Shown: piece after piece, positions 1 through 8,637 of the stretch | How positions within the stretch are numbered: the stretch's first letter is position 1 | How the letters are laid out: every line of letters starts with the position of its first letter | Source: Rhodanobacter sp. ANJX3 | GTDB lineage: Bacteria; Pseudomonadota; Gammaproteobacteria; Xanthomonadales; Rhodanobacteraceae | Assembly (NCBI RefSeq): GCF_014200755.1 | Contig: NZ_JACHCM010000006.1 | Location: forward strand, 248,001 to 312,000 | Length of the DNA: 64,000 nt | Direction: 5' to 3' | The notes under the pieces: generated by a model | What the model was told of the DNA's origin: nothing | The model's input: only the letters and a program-made list of their open reading frames with translations | Databases searched by the model: none | Made by a program: the position numbers and the translations under genes

Positions 1-685
1 GCAGAATATCGCCGTCATTGGTCACGATCGGACCCGGTACTTCGATATCGAAAGCGCGCCCTTTGTGCATGAATTCCCACCGATATATACCGCCCGCCAG
101 ACGGACGTTGATGCACCGGTGCGCGCGCAGATCCTCGGGCTTGCGTGGCAGCGGGCTACCCTCGAGATAGCGCGGCGCCGCGACAGTCACGATGGTGTGA
201 TGGCCGCCAAGAGGCACCGCCACAACGTCCTGCGCCAGATTTTCGCCAAGCCGGATGCCGGCATCGAACCCCCCACCCACCAGTTCGACCAGCGCATTAT
301 CGCAGTGCAGCTCAACGGTGATATCCGGGAACGTCTCAAGGAACGCGACCAGATGCGGCATCACGAGGATATCGGCGGCAGTGCGCGACAGGTTCAGGCG
401 CAACAGGCCCGTCGGTTTGTCGCGCCACTCATTCACGCCTTCGATAGCCCCCGCCAGCGCACCCAGCCCCGGCAGCGCTTCCTGCAGGAAACGTCGGCCG
501 ATTTCGGTTAGACCCATCCGCCGCGTCGAGCGGTCGAGCAGACGCGCGCCGAGTCGGGATTCAAGCGTCCGCAAGGTCTGCGAGAGTGCCGACGGCGATA
601 CGCCCAGTTCCGTCGCCGCACGCGTAAAACTCCCGTGATGCGCGACCCGCGCGAAGGCGGAAATCGCCGGAAGCAGGTCGGACAT
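1..685 (-). CDS. LysR-family transcriptional regulator (3' end outside window)
   Basis: Reading the minus strand from the ATG at 685 gives 228 codons without a stop, running off the left edge, so the gene is partial at its C-terminus. The first 60 residues form a LysR winged helix (GSFTRAATELGVSPSALSQT, then LESRLGARLLDRSTRR), followed by a substrate-binding domain (RLNLSRTAADILVMP, FDAGIRLGENL). It is divergent from the SDR oxidoreductase at 794, the usual layout for a LysR protein and its target. Regulation of that gene is inferred; the effector is unknown. It would be a typical member of about 300 residues. Confidence 0.88.
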   Translation of the reverse strand, partial: MSDLLPAISAFARVAHHGSFTRAATELGVSPSALSQTLRTLESRLGARLLDRSTRRMGLTEIGRRFLQEALPGLGALAGAIEGVNEWRDKPTGLLRLNLSRTAADILVMPHLVAFLETFPDITVELHCDNALVELVGGGFDAGIRLGENLAQDVVAVPLGGHHTIVTVAAPRYLEGSPLPRKPEDLRAHRCINVRLAGGIYRWEFMHKGRAFDIEVPGPIVTNDGDIL

Positions 686-697
686 TCTGGGGTCATT

Positions 698-714
698 ATG
701 AAGCTTCGCTTCAT
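698..714. promoter_or_regulatory. Inverted repeat ATGAAG-N5-CTTCAT, probable LysR operator
   Basis: A perfect 6-bp inverted repeat with a 5-base centre lies just upstream of the LysR start (685) and 80 bases upstream of the SDR start (794). Its size and its place between divergent genes fit a LysR binding site controlling both. The assignment rests on position and symmetry only. Confidence 0.45.
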
Positions 715-793
715 TCTGCATCCCGAAAACCTACGTTAATCTTTGCAATCCCGCAGCCTATCATGTGCCGCCCACTTCCCAGGAGCACCCACC

Positions 794-1534
794 ATGAGCA
801 AGCTGTCAGGCAAAGTCGCCCTCGTCACCGGATCGTCGAAGGGCATTGGCGCAGGCATCGCACTGCGCCTCGCCGCCGATGGCGCAGCCGTCGTCGTGAA
901 CTATTCGCGCAGCGCCGAAGACGCGCAGATCGTCGTCGATAAAATCGTCGGCGCGGGCGGCAAAGCCGTCGCAGTGAAGGCGAATATCGCGACGCCCGCC
1001 GAGATCCAGCCGCTGATCGACGCCGCCCTCCACGCGTTCGGCCACCTCGATATCCTCGTCAACAACGCGGGCGTCTACAAGATCGATTCGCTCGACACGC
1101 TGTCGGCCGATAGCTTCGACGAACACTTTCATCTCAACGTGCGCGGCTTGCTGCTGACCACGCAAGCGGCTGCGCGGGTGCTGCCGGCGGGCGGGGTCAT
1201 CGTCAATATCAGCTCGGGGCTCGCGAAGAGTCCGTACCCGATGGTGCACGTCTACTGCGCGACCAAAGGCGCCGTGGATACGCTGACGCGCACGCTCGGC
1301 ATGGAACTCGGTCCGCGCAACATTCGCGTCGTGGGGATCGCGCCGGGATTCGTCGCGACCGAAGGAAACGCAGAGTCGTCGAAGGACATGGCAGCGTTCC
1401 TGGTATCGAAAACACCGTTGGGACGAGTCGGTCAGCCGGGCGATATCGCCGCCGCGGTTTCCTACGTCGTCTCCGATGATGCCGGCTGGATCACCGGCTG
1501 CACGATCGACGTCGCGGGCGGGATGGTGTTCTAG
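794..1534 (+). CDS. SDR-family NAD(P)-dependent oxidoreductase
   Basis: This is a 246-residue classical short-chain dehydrogenase. It has the Rossmann motif TGSSKGIG (residues 12-19), NNAG (90-93), Asn115, Ser141 and the catalytic pair Tyr154/Lys158 (YCATK). NYSRS after beta-2 suggests NADP preference. An upstream in-frame ATG at 743 exists, but AGGAG at 781-785 with 8-base spacing favours 794. The C-terminal TIDVAGGMVF is typical of the FabG/glucose-dehydrogenase branch; the substrate cannot be named. It is probably controlled by the divergent LysR regulator. Confidence 0.9.
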   Translation: MSKLSGKVALVTGSSKGIGAGIALRLAADGAAVVVNYSRSAEDAQIVVDKIVGAGGKAVAVKANIATPAEIQPLIDAALHAFGHLDILVNNAGVYKIDSLDTLSADSFDEHFHLNVRGLLLTTQAAARVLPAGGVIVNISSGLAKSPYPMVHVYCATKGAVDTLTRTLGMELGPRNIRVVGIAPGFVATEGNAESSKDMAAFLVSKTPLGRVGQPGDIAAAVSYVVSDDAGWITGCTIDVAGGMVF

Positions 1535-1839
1535 CGCGGTTTATATGGCATCGCCGCGAGCCGGTCGAGATACGCGCCCAGCATGTCGCCGATCGCCGAC
1601 GCCCAGGCATCGACATCTGCTTTGGGACGCGCCTCCGGCCGGACTTTTCGCCGATGCTCGCGAGCTCCGTCATGATCACGTTCGCTGCGGAAACCCGCTG
1701 CCTCGACGTGACCTCCGACAACGCCTCATTCATGAAGGCGAGCGCGCACGTCCTGACCACCGTCCAATGGCGGATGCATACAGCCCTTCAGCTCGGCCGT
1801 ACGCTGACGCTGCTGTAGCAACACCATTTGTTCGATCAT
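1531..1839 (-). pseudogene. Decayed regulator-like gene remnants
   Basis: Two protein-like fragments lie on the minus strand, convergent with the SDR gene. The downstream one reads ADVDAWASAIGDMLGAYLDR and ends at a stop overlapping the SDR stop (1531-1533). Its apparent upstream half (ALSEVTSRQRVSAANVIMTE) is in another frame, so a frameshift near 1635 is needed to join them. Further up, 1726-1839 encodes MIEQMVLLQQRQRTAELK, which resembles the C-terminal helix of a MerR-type regulator and stops at 1726. No full domain or start is intact. I read this as decay; the TetR or MerR origin is a guess. Confidence 0.35.
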
Positions 1840-2120
1840 CCCTATCCGGATAGATAACGTATTGACCCAAAAGGATTGCACAGGCTATGGAGTACCAAAA
1901 CGCACGGACTATGGCGTTCTGTCCATTCCTGGGCTCACCGGCAGACCTTAACTGAAGCGTTGCAAGCGACATATATCAGCGTTGAGGGCGGGATTTTTGC
2001 TTTGTTCCTTGGGCAAAACTGGCGATGAGATTTTGCCGATAAAGCGCCATCGGCCTTAATTCAAATCCATTACTTTCGGCCGAAATAGATATCTCTATCG
2101 CCGAAGGACCCCGTTTAGCG

Positions 2121-2531
2121 ATGCCACCTGGACAACACAGCTCGTTGCCCGAGGCCTTACATTTGGTGAGAAAAGGTGACTATGCCGGGCTATATGACTT
2201 CACGCAGGGCGTCGTTTTAGCAGATAGGCACGGTCGCATTGTCTTTGGAAACTCCAGTGCGAATACCCTGCTCGGCCGGGTGGCTCTAGGTGCAGACCCA
2301 GACGACTACAGCCTTCACCACGGAATATTTACCGAGGACGGTCGTCCCTACCCTTCGACGGATTTGCCCTTGGCCAGAGCGGTTCTTTCCGGCGAAACAG
2401 TCGTGGGCGACCGACTGCGCGTCAGGCGTCCCGATGGATCGACCATTTTGATCATTTGTTATGCATGCCCCATTTTCAGAGACGACGGTCAGCAAGACGG
2501 CGGCATGGTGCTGTTTCATCAGGTGCTCTGA
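2121..2531 (+). CDS. Single PAS-domain protein
   Basis: The 136-residue product is one PAS fold: GVVLADRHGRIVFGNSSAN (about 30-48), then the PLARAVLSGE element and VRRPDGS, ending in a beta strand (GGMVLFHQVL). Such PAS units normally precede a histidine kinase, GGDEF or LuxR output domain, but this frame stops right after the PAS core and no output domain follows. It may be a free-standing sensor or the surviving 5' part of a broken signalling gene. The base composition is less GC-rich than in neighbouring genes. Ligand and partner are unknown. Confidence 0.6.
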   Translation: MPPGQHSSLPEALHLVRKGDYAGLYDFTQGVVLADRHGRIVFGNSSANTLLGRVALGADPDDYSLHHGIFTEDGRPYPSTDLPLARAVLSGETVVGDRLRVRRPDGSTILIICYACPIFRDDGQQDGGMVLFHQVL

Positions 2532-2557
2532 GGCATCGCTGCTTCGCCGCATACCTA

Positions 2558-2837
2558 ACAACGGCCGCTTGAACGATCAAAGGCGGATCCAAGGGCTTGG
2601 GGTTTAGCGACGATTACGGGGAACGCACAACCCGTCGACCTGCCCAACATCCAAAGATTCAGCAAACTGGCGAGCGCCGTCATCCGCGAGCGATGCTTAC
2701 AGGACGCGCATTTCACGTATGTCATCGACGACGGCCCGGTATGTCAGGGACAGCACGTCACAGGAGCCGCGCACACTGGCGCCATAGGTTTTGCCAGCGC
2801 GCTACCCAAAGCTGGGGGGCGTCGTATAGCGGGGTGA
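2558..2837 (+). pseudogene. Unidentified open frame without a start codon
   Basis: A 92-codon frame, open between stops at 2555 and 2835, reads like real protein in its last 65 codons (LPNIQRFSKLASAVIRER, then FTYVIDDGPVCQGQHVTG and GAIGFASALPK). It has no ATG or GTG in frame before that segment. I do not recognise the family. Absence of a start and of an obvious ribosome site suggests the 3' end of a truncated gene. Together with 1531-1839 it marks the 1.5-2.9 kb interval as a decayed zone. Confidence 0.3.
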
Positions 2838-2885
2838 AAGCTGGGAAATAAAACAGGTGCCGCCGCGGCGGGGAAGCGCGACGCA

Positions 2886-4139
2886 ATGCCTGAGCGGCAT
2901 GAAAATCAATTCTCTTCGCTCATTTCAATTTTCCGCCCCCCAAACGTCTTCAGGAGATCGCAGCAAATAAGTAGATCGAAAGCCGTGAGCAAACAGAACA
3001 ACCACGTTGTATCCGAGTCCATCGACGCAGTCGCCTCCTTGTGGTCGGCCGATATGGGTGCTGTGGGATATACATCGGGTGATGGCCTCGGGGCGATCAT
3101 TGACAGGCTCAAAGGCGTGGCTGCCCGGCTCCGTGCGCATCGGCCTGGCTTTGGCCTCGAACATGTGACGAACTTCCTGCGCTCATTCAATGGACGCGCT
3201 GACTGGGCCGGCGAGCCGCGATTGCGCCGCAAAATGGCGGTCAAATACATCGTTCGCGCCATCGGCATGCCGTGGCGACATGTTCGGTATTTATCGTTTG
3301 TGTATGGCAATCCACCGATGTGCGCGTACCAGCGCCGCGACCCTCGCCTGCTGGAACGCCATTTTCATCGCTATATTCATCTGCAGTGGAGTCGATCCGC
3401 GCGCTTGCGGAGTGTTCAGCAACATTACCGCTTCGCGCTCGCTCGATTACCGAAAACGTTGTTCGAAGCGATCTACGTTTATGGAAATGCGACGCTCGGC
3501 AATGTGACGTTGAAGGACGGCACGCAGCTCAAGCTTTGCCTGCGACCGCCGATCCACCGGGGCTGCGAAGGTGAACTTTGCCTGCAACTCAGCGATGCCG
3601 ATGATTTTCCGATCTATCGCCTTATCCTTACTGTGATTGACGATCGGCCGACGATCGCGATCGGTTGCCTGCAGGGTCCGGAAGGCCAGAACGGCAAAGA
3701 CATAGTCCGTGACCTGACCAAGAATATGTACGGCATGCGGCCGAAGCAGTTGATGCTTTCCCTCGCGTATGCGTTCGCGCAGCGCTTTGGCATCGAACGC
3801 ATTTTGGCGGTAAGCAACATGGCGCATCCGTTGCGCCGGGCGCGTGACAGATTCCAGGCCGACTACGACGAGTTCTGGTTGGAGCAGAAAGGCTGCAATG
3901 TCGGGCATGGTTGGTTCATGCTGCCCGAAACCTTGAGCCGTAAATCCGAAGCAGACGTCCCTAGCAAACATCGATCCGCCTTCCGTCGGCGCGAGGCGAT
4001 ACGCCTCGAAGCGGAGCAGTTGTTGATCGATGCGCTCGCAGCCTACCCCCCGAGAAGGGACATGGCGCCCTTGGTTGAAGAGTTAGAATCGGCCCGGTCA
4101 TTTCAACATGACGGCCTGGAAGTTTCGTGGACACGCTAG
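2886..4139 (+). CDS. VirK/YbjX family protein (DUF535)
   Basis: This 417-residue soluble protein belongs to the DUF535 (VirK/YbjX) family, which in enterobacteria is linked to envelope and antimicrobial-peptide resistance; its chemistry is unsettled. Family-like stretches are RHFHRYIHLQWSRSARL, the LCLQLSDADDFPIYRL region, IAIGCLQGPEG and FGIERILAVSN. The start is uncertain: ATG 2886 lacks a clear ribosome site and GTG 2985 is an alternative. The last 13 bases overlap the GTG start of the sigma factor at 4127, so the two may be translationally coupled, placing it at the head of the fecIRA-like unit. Confidence 0.75.
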   Translation: MPERHENQFSSLISIFRPPNVFRRSQQISRSKAVSKQNNHVVSESIDAVASLWSADMGAVGYTSGDGLGAIIDRLKGVAARLRAHRPGFGLEHVTNFLRSFNGRADWAGEPRLRRKMAVKYIVRAIGMPWRHVRYLSFVYGNPPMCAYQRRDPRLLERHFHRYIHLQWSRSARLRSVQQHYRFALARLPKTLFEAIYVYGNATLGNVTLKDGTQLKLCLRPPIHRGCEGELCLQLSDADDFPIYRLILTVIDDRPTIAIGCLQGPEGQNGKDIVRDLTKNMYGMRPKQLMLSLAYAFAQRFGIERILAVSNMAHPLRRARDRFQADYDEFWLEQKGCNVGHGWFMLPETLSRKSEADVPSKHRSAFRRREAIRLEAEQLLIDALAAYPPRRDMAPLVEELESARSFQHDGLEVSWTR

Positions 4140-4699
4140 ATAAAGCGGTTGATGCCGACATCAATGCGGCGAAGTCGCCTGCACACGCGGCTCAGGTCGC
4201 CGAGCTGTTCCGCGAGCACAACCGTGCCCTGATCGCCTTTCTGCAGTGTCGACTCAACTCGCTGTCGGATGCGCAAGAACTCGCACAGGAAGCCTACGTG
4301 CGCATGCTCACGCTGGAACATCCCGAACGGCTGGACTCGTTGCGCGCCTACCTGTTTCGGATCGCGGCAAATCTGGCGGTCGACCGGCTGCGCATGCGCA
4401 AGGTAAGAAACGACAAGATGCGAAACGACATGGTCACCGAACCGCCACAAGAAGATCTGCACCTCGCCCCCGTTCCCGAGCGACTCGCTTCGACCGTCGA
4501 ACAGTGGCGCCATTTGCGCAATGCGCTGCGCGAGCTGCCGGCGAAAACCAGTCAGGCTTTCGTCATGCATGTCATCGAGGGGCGCGACTTCAGCGTCATC
4601 GCGCAAGCCATGAAGCTGAGTGAGCGCATGGTGCGTTATCACGTCACCAACGCACTGGCGCACTGCCGGGCGCGGGTCAACGAACCGGAGATGCCGTGA
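4127..4699 (+). CDS. FecI-type ECF sigma factor
   Basis: This 190-residue ECF sigma factor directs RNA polymerase to iron/metal-uptake promoters. Region 2 is at about 25-90 (DAQELAQEAYVRML, LRAYLFRIAANLAVDRLR) and region 4 at about 125-180 (LPAKTSQAFVMHVIEGRDFS, then LSERMVRYHVTNALAHC). The start is GTG 4127, inside the end of the DUF535 gene. Its stop overlaps the FecR start (TGATG at 4697-4701). In the FecIRA model it is released when a ligand-loaded TonB receptor signals through FecR. Confidence 0.9.
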   Translation: MDTLDKAVDADINAAKSPAHAAQVAELFREHNRALIAFLQCRLNSLSDAQELAQEAYVRMLTLEHPERLDSLRAYLFRIAANLAVDRLRMRKVRNDKMRNDMVTEPPQEDLHLAPVPERLASTVEQWRHLRNALRELPAKTSQAFVMHVIEGRDFSVIAQAMKLSERMVRYHVTNALAHCRARVNEPEMP

Positions 4700-5730
4700 T
4701 GGACAAGCGCATGGACGAAAAAACCCTGCACGCCGCCGCCGATTGGTGGACGCGCCTGCGCGATCCGAGCGAGGCCGCAAGAACGGTGGAGCATTGGCTG
4801 GAGTGGATCGGTGCCGACGATCGCCATCTCGAGGCTTTCGAACAAGTGACCGAACTCGGCGATCGGCTGGGTTCGCTCGATGACCTCACGCGGCAGCAGT
4901 TTATGCGCGAGTTTGCACGCCCGGTTGCTGTGCCGCCTGCGGCCTCGCCACGCCGCTGGCTGCCGCTGGCTGCCGCCGCTGCCGCCGTGCTGGTGCTGGT
5001 CGGTAGCTACGTGGGATGGAGCCGGTCTGGAGCACAGGCAGTGCCGCAGGTCTACAGCAGCGCGATAGCACAGAACCGCAGCGTCACATTGCCGGATGGC
5101 TCGACCGTCGCCCTGGGGGGCGCCTCCACGCTGACTACCCGCTTCAGCCACGGTGAGCGCCGCGTCGAGCTGGGTGGCGGCGAGGCATTTTTCCAGGTGA
5201 AGCACGATGCACAGCGCCCTTTCATCGTCAACGCGGGCACTCTGTTCATCCGCGATGTCGGCACGGCCTTTGACGTACGCCGCACCGGACAGCGCGTGAG
5301 CATTGCGGTAACCCAGGGCCGCGTGCAGATTGCAAACAACGCCGGTGTCGTGGGCTCGACGGACACCGGCAGTCTCGAAGCCGGCGCCGGCGAGCTGGTG
5401 TCTTACGATCCGGCCACGTCGGCCATGAGCATCGGCAAAATCACACCCGAGCAGGCCACCGCCTGGCGCAGCGACCGGCTGGAATTCATCGACGAGCCGC
5501 TCGGCGTGGTGATCGCCAACGTCAATCGCTACAGCGCGCGCCCTATACATATTGCAGATGCGGATCTGAAGGCACTGACCTTTACCGGCAACATCAAGAC
5601 AGGAGCCATCGACAGCTGGCTGAGTGCGCTGCCGCAGGTCTTTCCCCTGCGCGTCAGCGAGGATACTAGTCAGGTAACCCTCTCCGATGCCGAGCCCGGA
5701 CAGAAACCGCCATCGCCAGCGAAGCAGTGA
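4699..5730 (+). CDS. FecR-family anti-sigma/signal transducer
   Basis: The inner-membrane regulator pairs with the preceding sigma factor. The N-terminal cytoplasmic DUF4880 part (about 10-50, AAADWWTRLRDPSEA) is followed by one transmembrane helix (about 83-105, LPLAAAAAAVLVLVG). A periplasmic FecR domain comes next (RSVTLPDGSTVALGGAST, ELGGGEAFFQVKHD, GTAFDVRR), then a C-terminal secretin/TonB-like subdomain (IHIADADLKALTFTGNI). Start is ATG 4699, overlapping the sigma stop; GTG 4696 is an equal in-frame alternative. It should receive the signal from the N-terminal domain of the receptor encoded at 5833. Confidence 0.9.
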   Translation: MDKRMDEKTLHAAADWWTRLRDPSEAARTVEHWLEWIGADDRHLEAFEQVTELGDRLGSLDDLTRQQFMREFARPVAVPPAASPRRWLPLAAAAAAVLVLVGSYVGWSRSGAQAVPQVYSSAIAQNRSVTLPDGSTVALGGASTLTTRFSHGERRVELGGGEAFFQVKHDAQRPFIVNAGTLFIRDVGTAFDVRRTGQRVSIAVTQGRVQIANNAGVVGSTDTGSLEAGAGELVSYDPATSAMSIGKITPEQATAWRSDRLEFIDEPLGVVIANVNRYSARPIHIADADLKALTFTGNIKTGAIDSWLSALPQVFPLRVSEDTSQVTLSDAEPGQKPPSPAKQ

Positions 5731-5832
5731 TCCAAAGCTAAGAGCCCCGGATGCCCAAGGCGTTTGCCAAAGGCGCCTGGGCCATTTTCCTGACGCATGT
5801 CAGACTTGTCGCTTTGGGGGAAAGCGATTGCC

Positions 5833-8223
5833 ATGAACCGGGTTGCGCTGCTGCTTGTCTGCGGCTGGCTGTCGGCGCCGTTTGCTGCGCTGGCGACGCC
5901 GGCACCCGCGGCAGCGGCAACCCCCCGCATGGATTTCACCATACCGCCGCAACCACTTCCTACCGCGCTGATCATGTTTGGCAAGCAGGCCAACGTCCAG
6001 GTGCTGACTGCTGGCGGAACGATCGCGAGCTTTCGCTCCGGCGGCGCGAGCGGAACATTCACTCCGGATGCTGCACTCGCCAGGCTGCTGCAAGGCACCG
6101 GATTGAGCTACTCATTCATTGATTCGGGAACCGTGGTCGTGAAACCCGCCGAACCCGCCCCGACCCGGGCCGGCGCAGCTTCCATTAGCCCGAGTGTCGC
6201 CCATGCCAAGCTGCTCGCTCCTGTCGATGCCGAGGGCATCGTCGAGCCAGGCCCTGGCTACATGGTCGACACCACCAGAAGTGCCACGCGCACCGACTCC
6301 GATCTGATCGATGTGCCGCAATCGGTCAGTGTCGTCACGCGCGACCTCATGGATTCGCAGCAGATCCGTACGGTGGCTGACGCGGTTCGCAATGTTGCGG
6401 GTGTGCAATACATCGACGGCACCGACAGCTTGCCGAATTTCCAGATACGTGGCTTCAATCCCGGCAATGGCATGACAGACGGGATGCCCAACAGCATCAC
6501 GGCACTAGGTGATTTTCCACCGTTGATCGGCGTGGAACGGGTGGAAGTGCTGAAGGGGCCCGAGGCCATCCTGGGCGACTCCATCGGCAACAACGACTTT
6601 GGCGGCCTGATCAATGTGCTCATGAAAAAGCCACAGGCCGACCCGGTACACGAGTTCAGCTACAGCATCGGAGAATACGGCGACATGCAGGCGGGCATCG
6701 ACCTGGCCGGTCCGCTGGGCAGCGGCCATACGCTGACTTACCGGCTGGTGTTGTCCGACGAATATGCCGATCGCACGCCCCAGGGATATCACGGCCAGCG
6801 CAGCAGTTACCTCGCGCCCTCGATCGGCTGGCAGGGCGCGACGACGAAACTTACCGTCGGCGTCGAACGCATCCTCAATCGGCTGCCCATTCCCGATCAC
6901 ACCATTCTGTTGAACGGCTCTGTTTCCTCCGCCTCGCCGGCCGGGATCCTTCTCGGCAACCCGAGCGACCATTCCACTTACCAGACGAGCCGGTTCTATT
7001 ACATGCTCGAACAAAAGCTCGGTGACGTATGGACGTTCCGCAGCCGTGGGCAATACGTAAGGCAGTCAACCGACCAGCAAGACTGGACCGTGAGCAATCC
7101 CACATCTACCGGTAACGTGGACGCGAGAGCGGAAGTGTATCGATACTCCAATGCGTATTACACGCTGCAGAACGACATCACCGCCACTTTCAGGCAGGGG
7201 CCGTTGACTCATACCGTGGTCGCCGGGTTCGACTACTCGCGTTCACTGATCGGTAATAGCGAGGATATTTTCAACAATATCCTCGGCGTGCCTTACAACA
7301 TCTTCACTGGCGCCCCGCTGCCACCTGCTCGATCCGTCATTCAGCCAGCCAATGACATCTACGTACCCGGGAGCCCGTGGTCGGCCACCAATGGCGTATT
7401 TCTGCAGGACCAGATCGCGGTAGGCGAGTCTTGGGACGTCCTGTTGGCATGGCGGCGCTCGGCTTACGAACTCTCGACTGACGACGTCAATGGCAATCCA
7501 TGGAATCTGCACAAGACGCAATGGGTACCTAGCGCCGGATTGGTCTACAAGATCACCCCCGATATGGCCCTCTATGGCAATACCACGAATGGATTCCAGC
7601 CTGATACTTGGCTGGGTAAGAATGGCCGCCCGCTTGCGCCCGCGCTATCACGCCAGATCGAAGCGGGCAGCAAGTTCGATCTTTTTCAGGATCGCGCGCG
7701 CCTGACCGTTTCGTGGTATCGCATCATGGTAGATAGCAGCTACGACCTGCAGTCTGCACAGCCCCCGTATTTTTATACGCCAGGCCCAGGTCAGACGAAC
7801 AACGGTATGGAGATCGAACTCACTGGCCGAGTCGCCCCCGGTCTGAACATCACGACGAGCTATACCAATTCGCGCATCAGCAATCACGACGGCACAACGC
7901 CGACAGGCGTTCCCCGGCAGCATTTCAACCTATGGGCCAGCTACTGGTTCCCTAGCGGCGCGCTGCAAGGGTGGGGGATCGCTGGAGGCATCCTGGCACG
8001 CAGTCGCAGCGTTGGCCAAACAACGGACGACGGCACTTATTTCGACATACATGGTCAGGCCAGCGTCGATGCCAATGTGTCATACCGCGCTAAAAGCTGG
8101 AGCATGACGCTGGGCGTGAAGAACCTGTTCGGCCGGAACTTGCTCAGCGATAATTTTGACGAAACGTTTGTGCCGCTGCACGACAGGCGGATCTTTTTGT
8201 TGTCCGGCGCTTACGATTTATGA
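5833..8223 (+). CDS. TonB-dependent siderophore receptor with signalling (STN) domain
   Basis: Outer-membrane receptor of the FecA/FpvA type, about 796 residues. A signal peptide (MNRVALLLVCGW start, cleavage near ALATPA) is followed by an STN domain (FTIPPQPLPTALIMFGKQAN to SYSFIDSGTVVVK). The plug follows (LIDVPQSVSVVTRDLM, FQIRGFNPGNGMTDG, VERVEVLKGPEAILGD), then a 22-strand barrel ending in a YDL terminus. The STN domain shows that it signals to FecR. ATG 5797 is also possible, but 5833 gives the normal signal peptide. The ligand cannot be told from sequence. Confidence 0.9.
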   Translation: MNRVALLLVCGWLSAPFAALATPAPAAAATPRMDFTIPPQPLPTALIMFGKQANVQVLTAGGTIASFRSGGASGTFTPDAALARLLQGTGLSYSFIDSGTVVVKPAEPAPTRAGAASISPSVAHAKLLAPVDAEGIVEPGPGYMVDTTRSATRTDSDLIDVPQSVSVVTRDLMDSQQIRTVADAVRNVAGVQYIDGTDSLPNFQIRGFNPGNGMTDGMPNSITALGDFPPLIGVERVEVLKGPEAILGDSIGNNDFGGLINVLMKKPQADPVHEFSYSIGEYGDMQAGIDLAGPLGSGHTLTYRLVLSDEYADRTPQGYHGQRSSYLAPSIGWQGATTKLTVGVERILNRLPIPDHTILLNGSVSSASPAGILLGNPSDHSTYQTSRFYYMLEQKLGDVWTFRSRGQYVRQSTDQQDWTVSNPTSTGNVDARAEVYRYSNAYYTLQNDITATFRQGPLTHTVVAGFDYSRSLIGNSEDIFNNILGVPYNIFTGAPLPPARSVIQPANDIYVPGSPWSATNGVFLQDQIAVGESWDVLLAWRRSAYELSTDDVNGNPWNLHKTQWVPSAGLVYKITPDMALYGNTTNGFQPDTWLGKNGRPLAPALSRQIEAGSKFDLFQDRARLTVSWYRIMVDSSYDLQSAQPPYFYTPGPGQTNNGMEIELTGRVAPGLNITTSYTNSRISNHDGTTPTGVPRQHFNLWASYWFPSGALQGWGIAGGILARSRSVGQTTDDGTYFDIHGQASVDANVSYRAKSWSMTLGVKNLFGRNLLSDNFDETFVPLHDRRIFLLSGAYDL

Positions 8224-8637
8224 GCGCTCAAAACAGTCTCCGATGGGTGCGATCGCGTCGGCTCCGCCCCCTGTGTCCGACGAATCAGCTCGGACTTTCT
8301 TTATTTCTAGGCGTTGCGGTTCGAGATAGGCTCTGAGAGCTTGTCGGGCCAGGCGGAAAAGAATGGCTGCTCAGACGCGACCCTAGGCGACAGGCAGCGC
8401 GCCATTCTTTCTGGATAGACGCCGCATTTCCCATGCGCTATTTGATCCTGATCAACTCGGGAGTCGCGGCAGTCGGTTAGCCTCGGCCTGCCGATTCGAG
8501 CCGGTTGAACACTCGCGTCTGTCCCTGGCGCGCAATTCCACCCCTCCGATCGTCACAACCTTACAGCGGAAGGTGTCGGTGCTATGGTGGATCTGCTTTT
8601 CCGATCCTTGGATCACACACATGCCGCAGAACGGGCC
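8224..8637. other. Intergenic region upstream of fnr
   Basis: About 410 bases separate the receptor from the preferred fnr start. The interval holds the FNR box at 8442-8455. I saw no convincing gene or T-rich terminator hairpin after the receptor stop. An in-frame ATG at 8584 could extend fnr upstream. Confidence 0.6.
8442..8455 (+). promoter_or_regulatory. FNR/Anr box TTGATCCTGATCAA upstream of fnr
   Basis: This is a perfect match to the dyad TTGAT-N4-ATCAA. Class II activation (centre at -41.5) would put the transcript start near 8490, over 90 bases before the coding start. A weak TAGCCT at 8478-8483 could be the -10. It probably reports autoregulation of fnr; activation versus repression cannot be told here. 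Confidence 0.8.
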
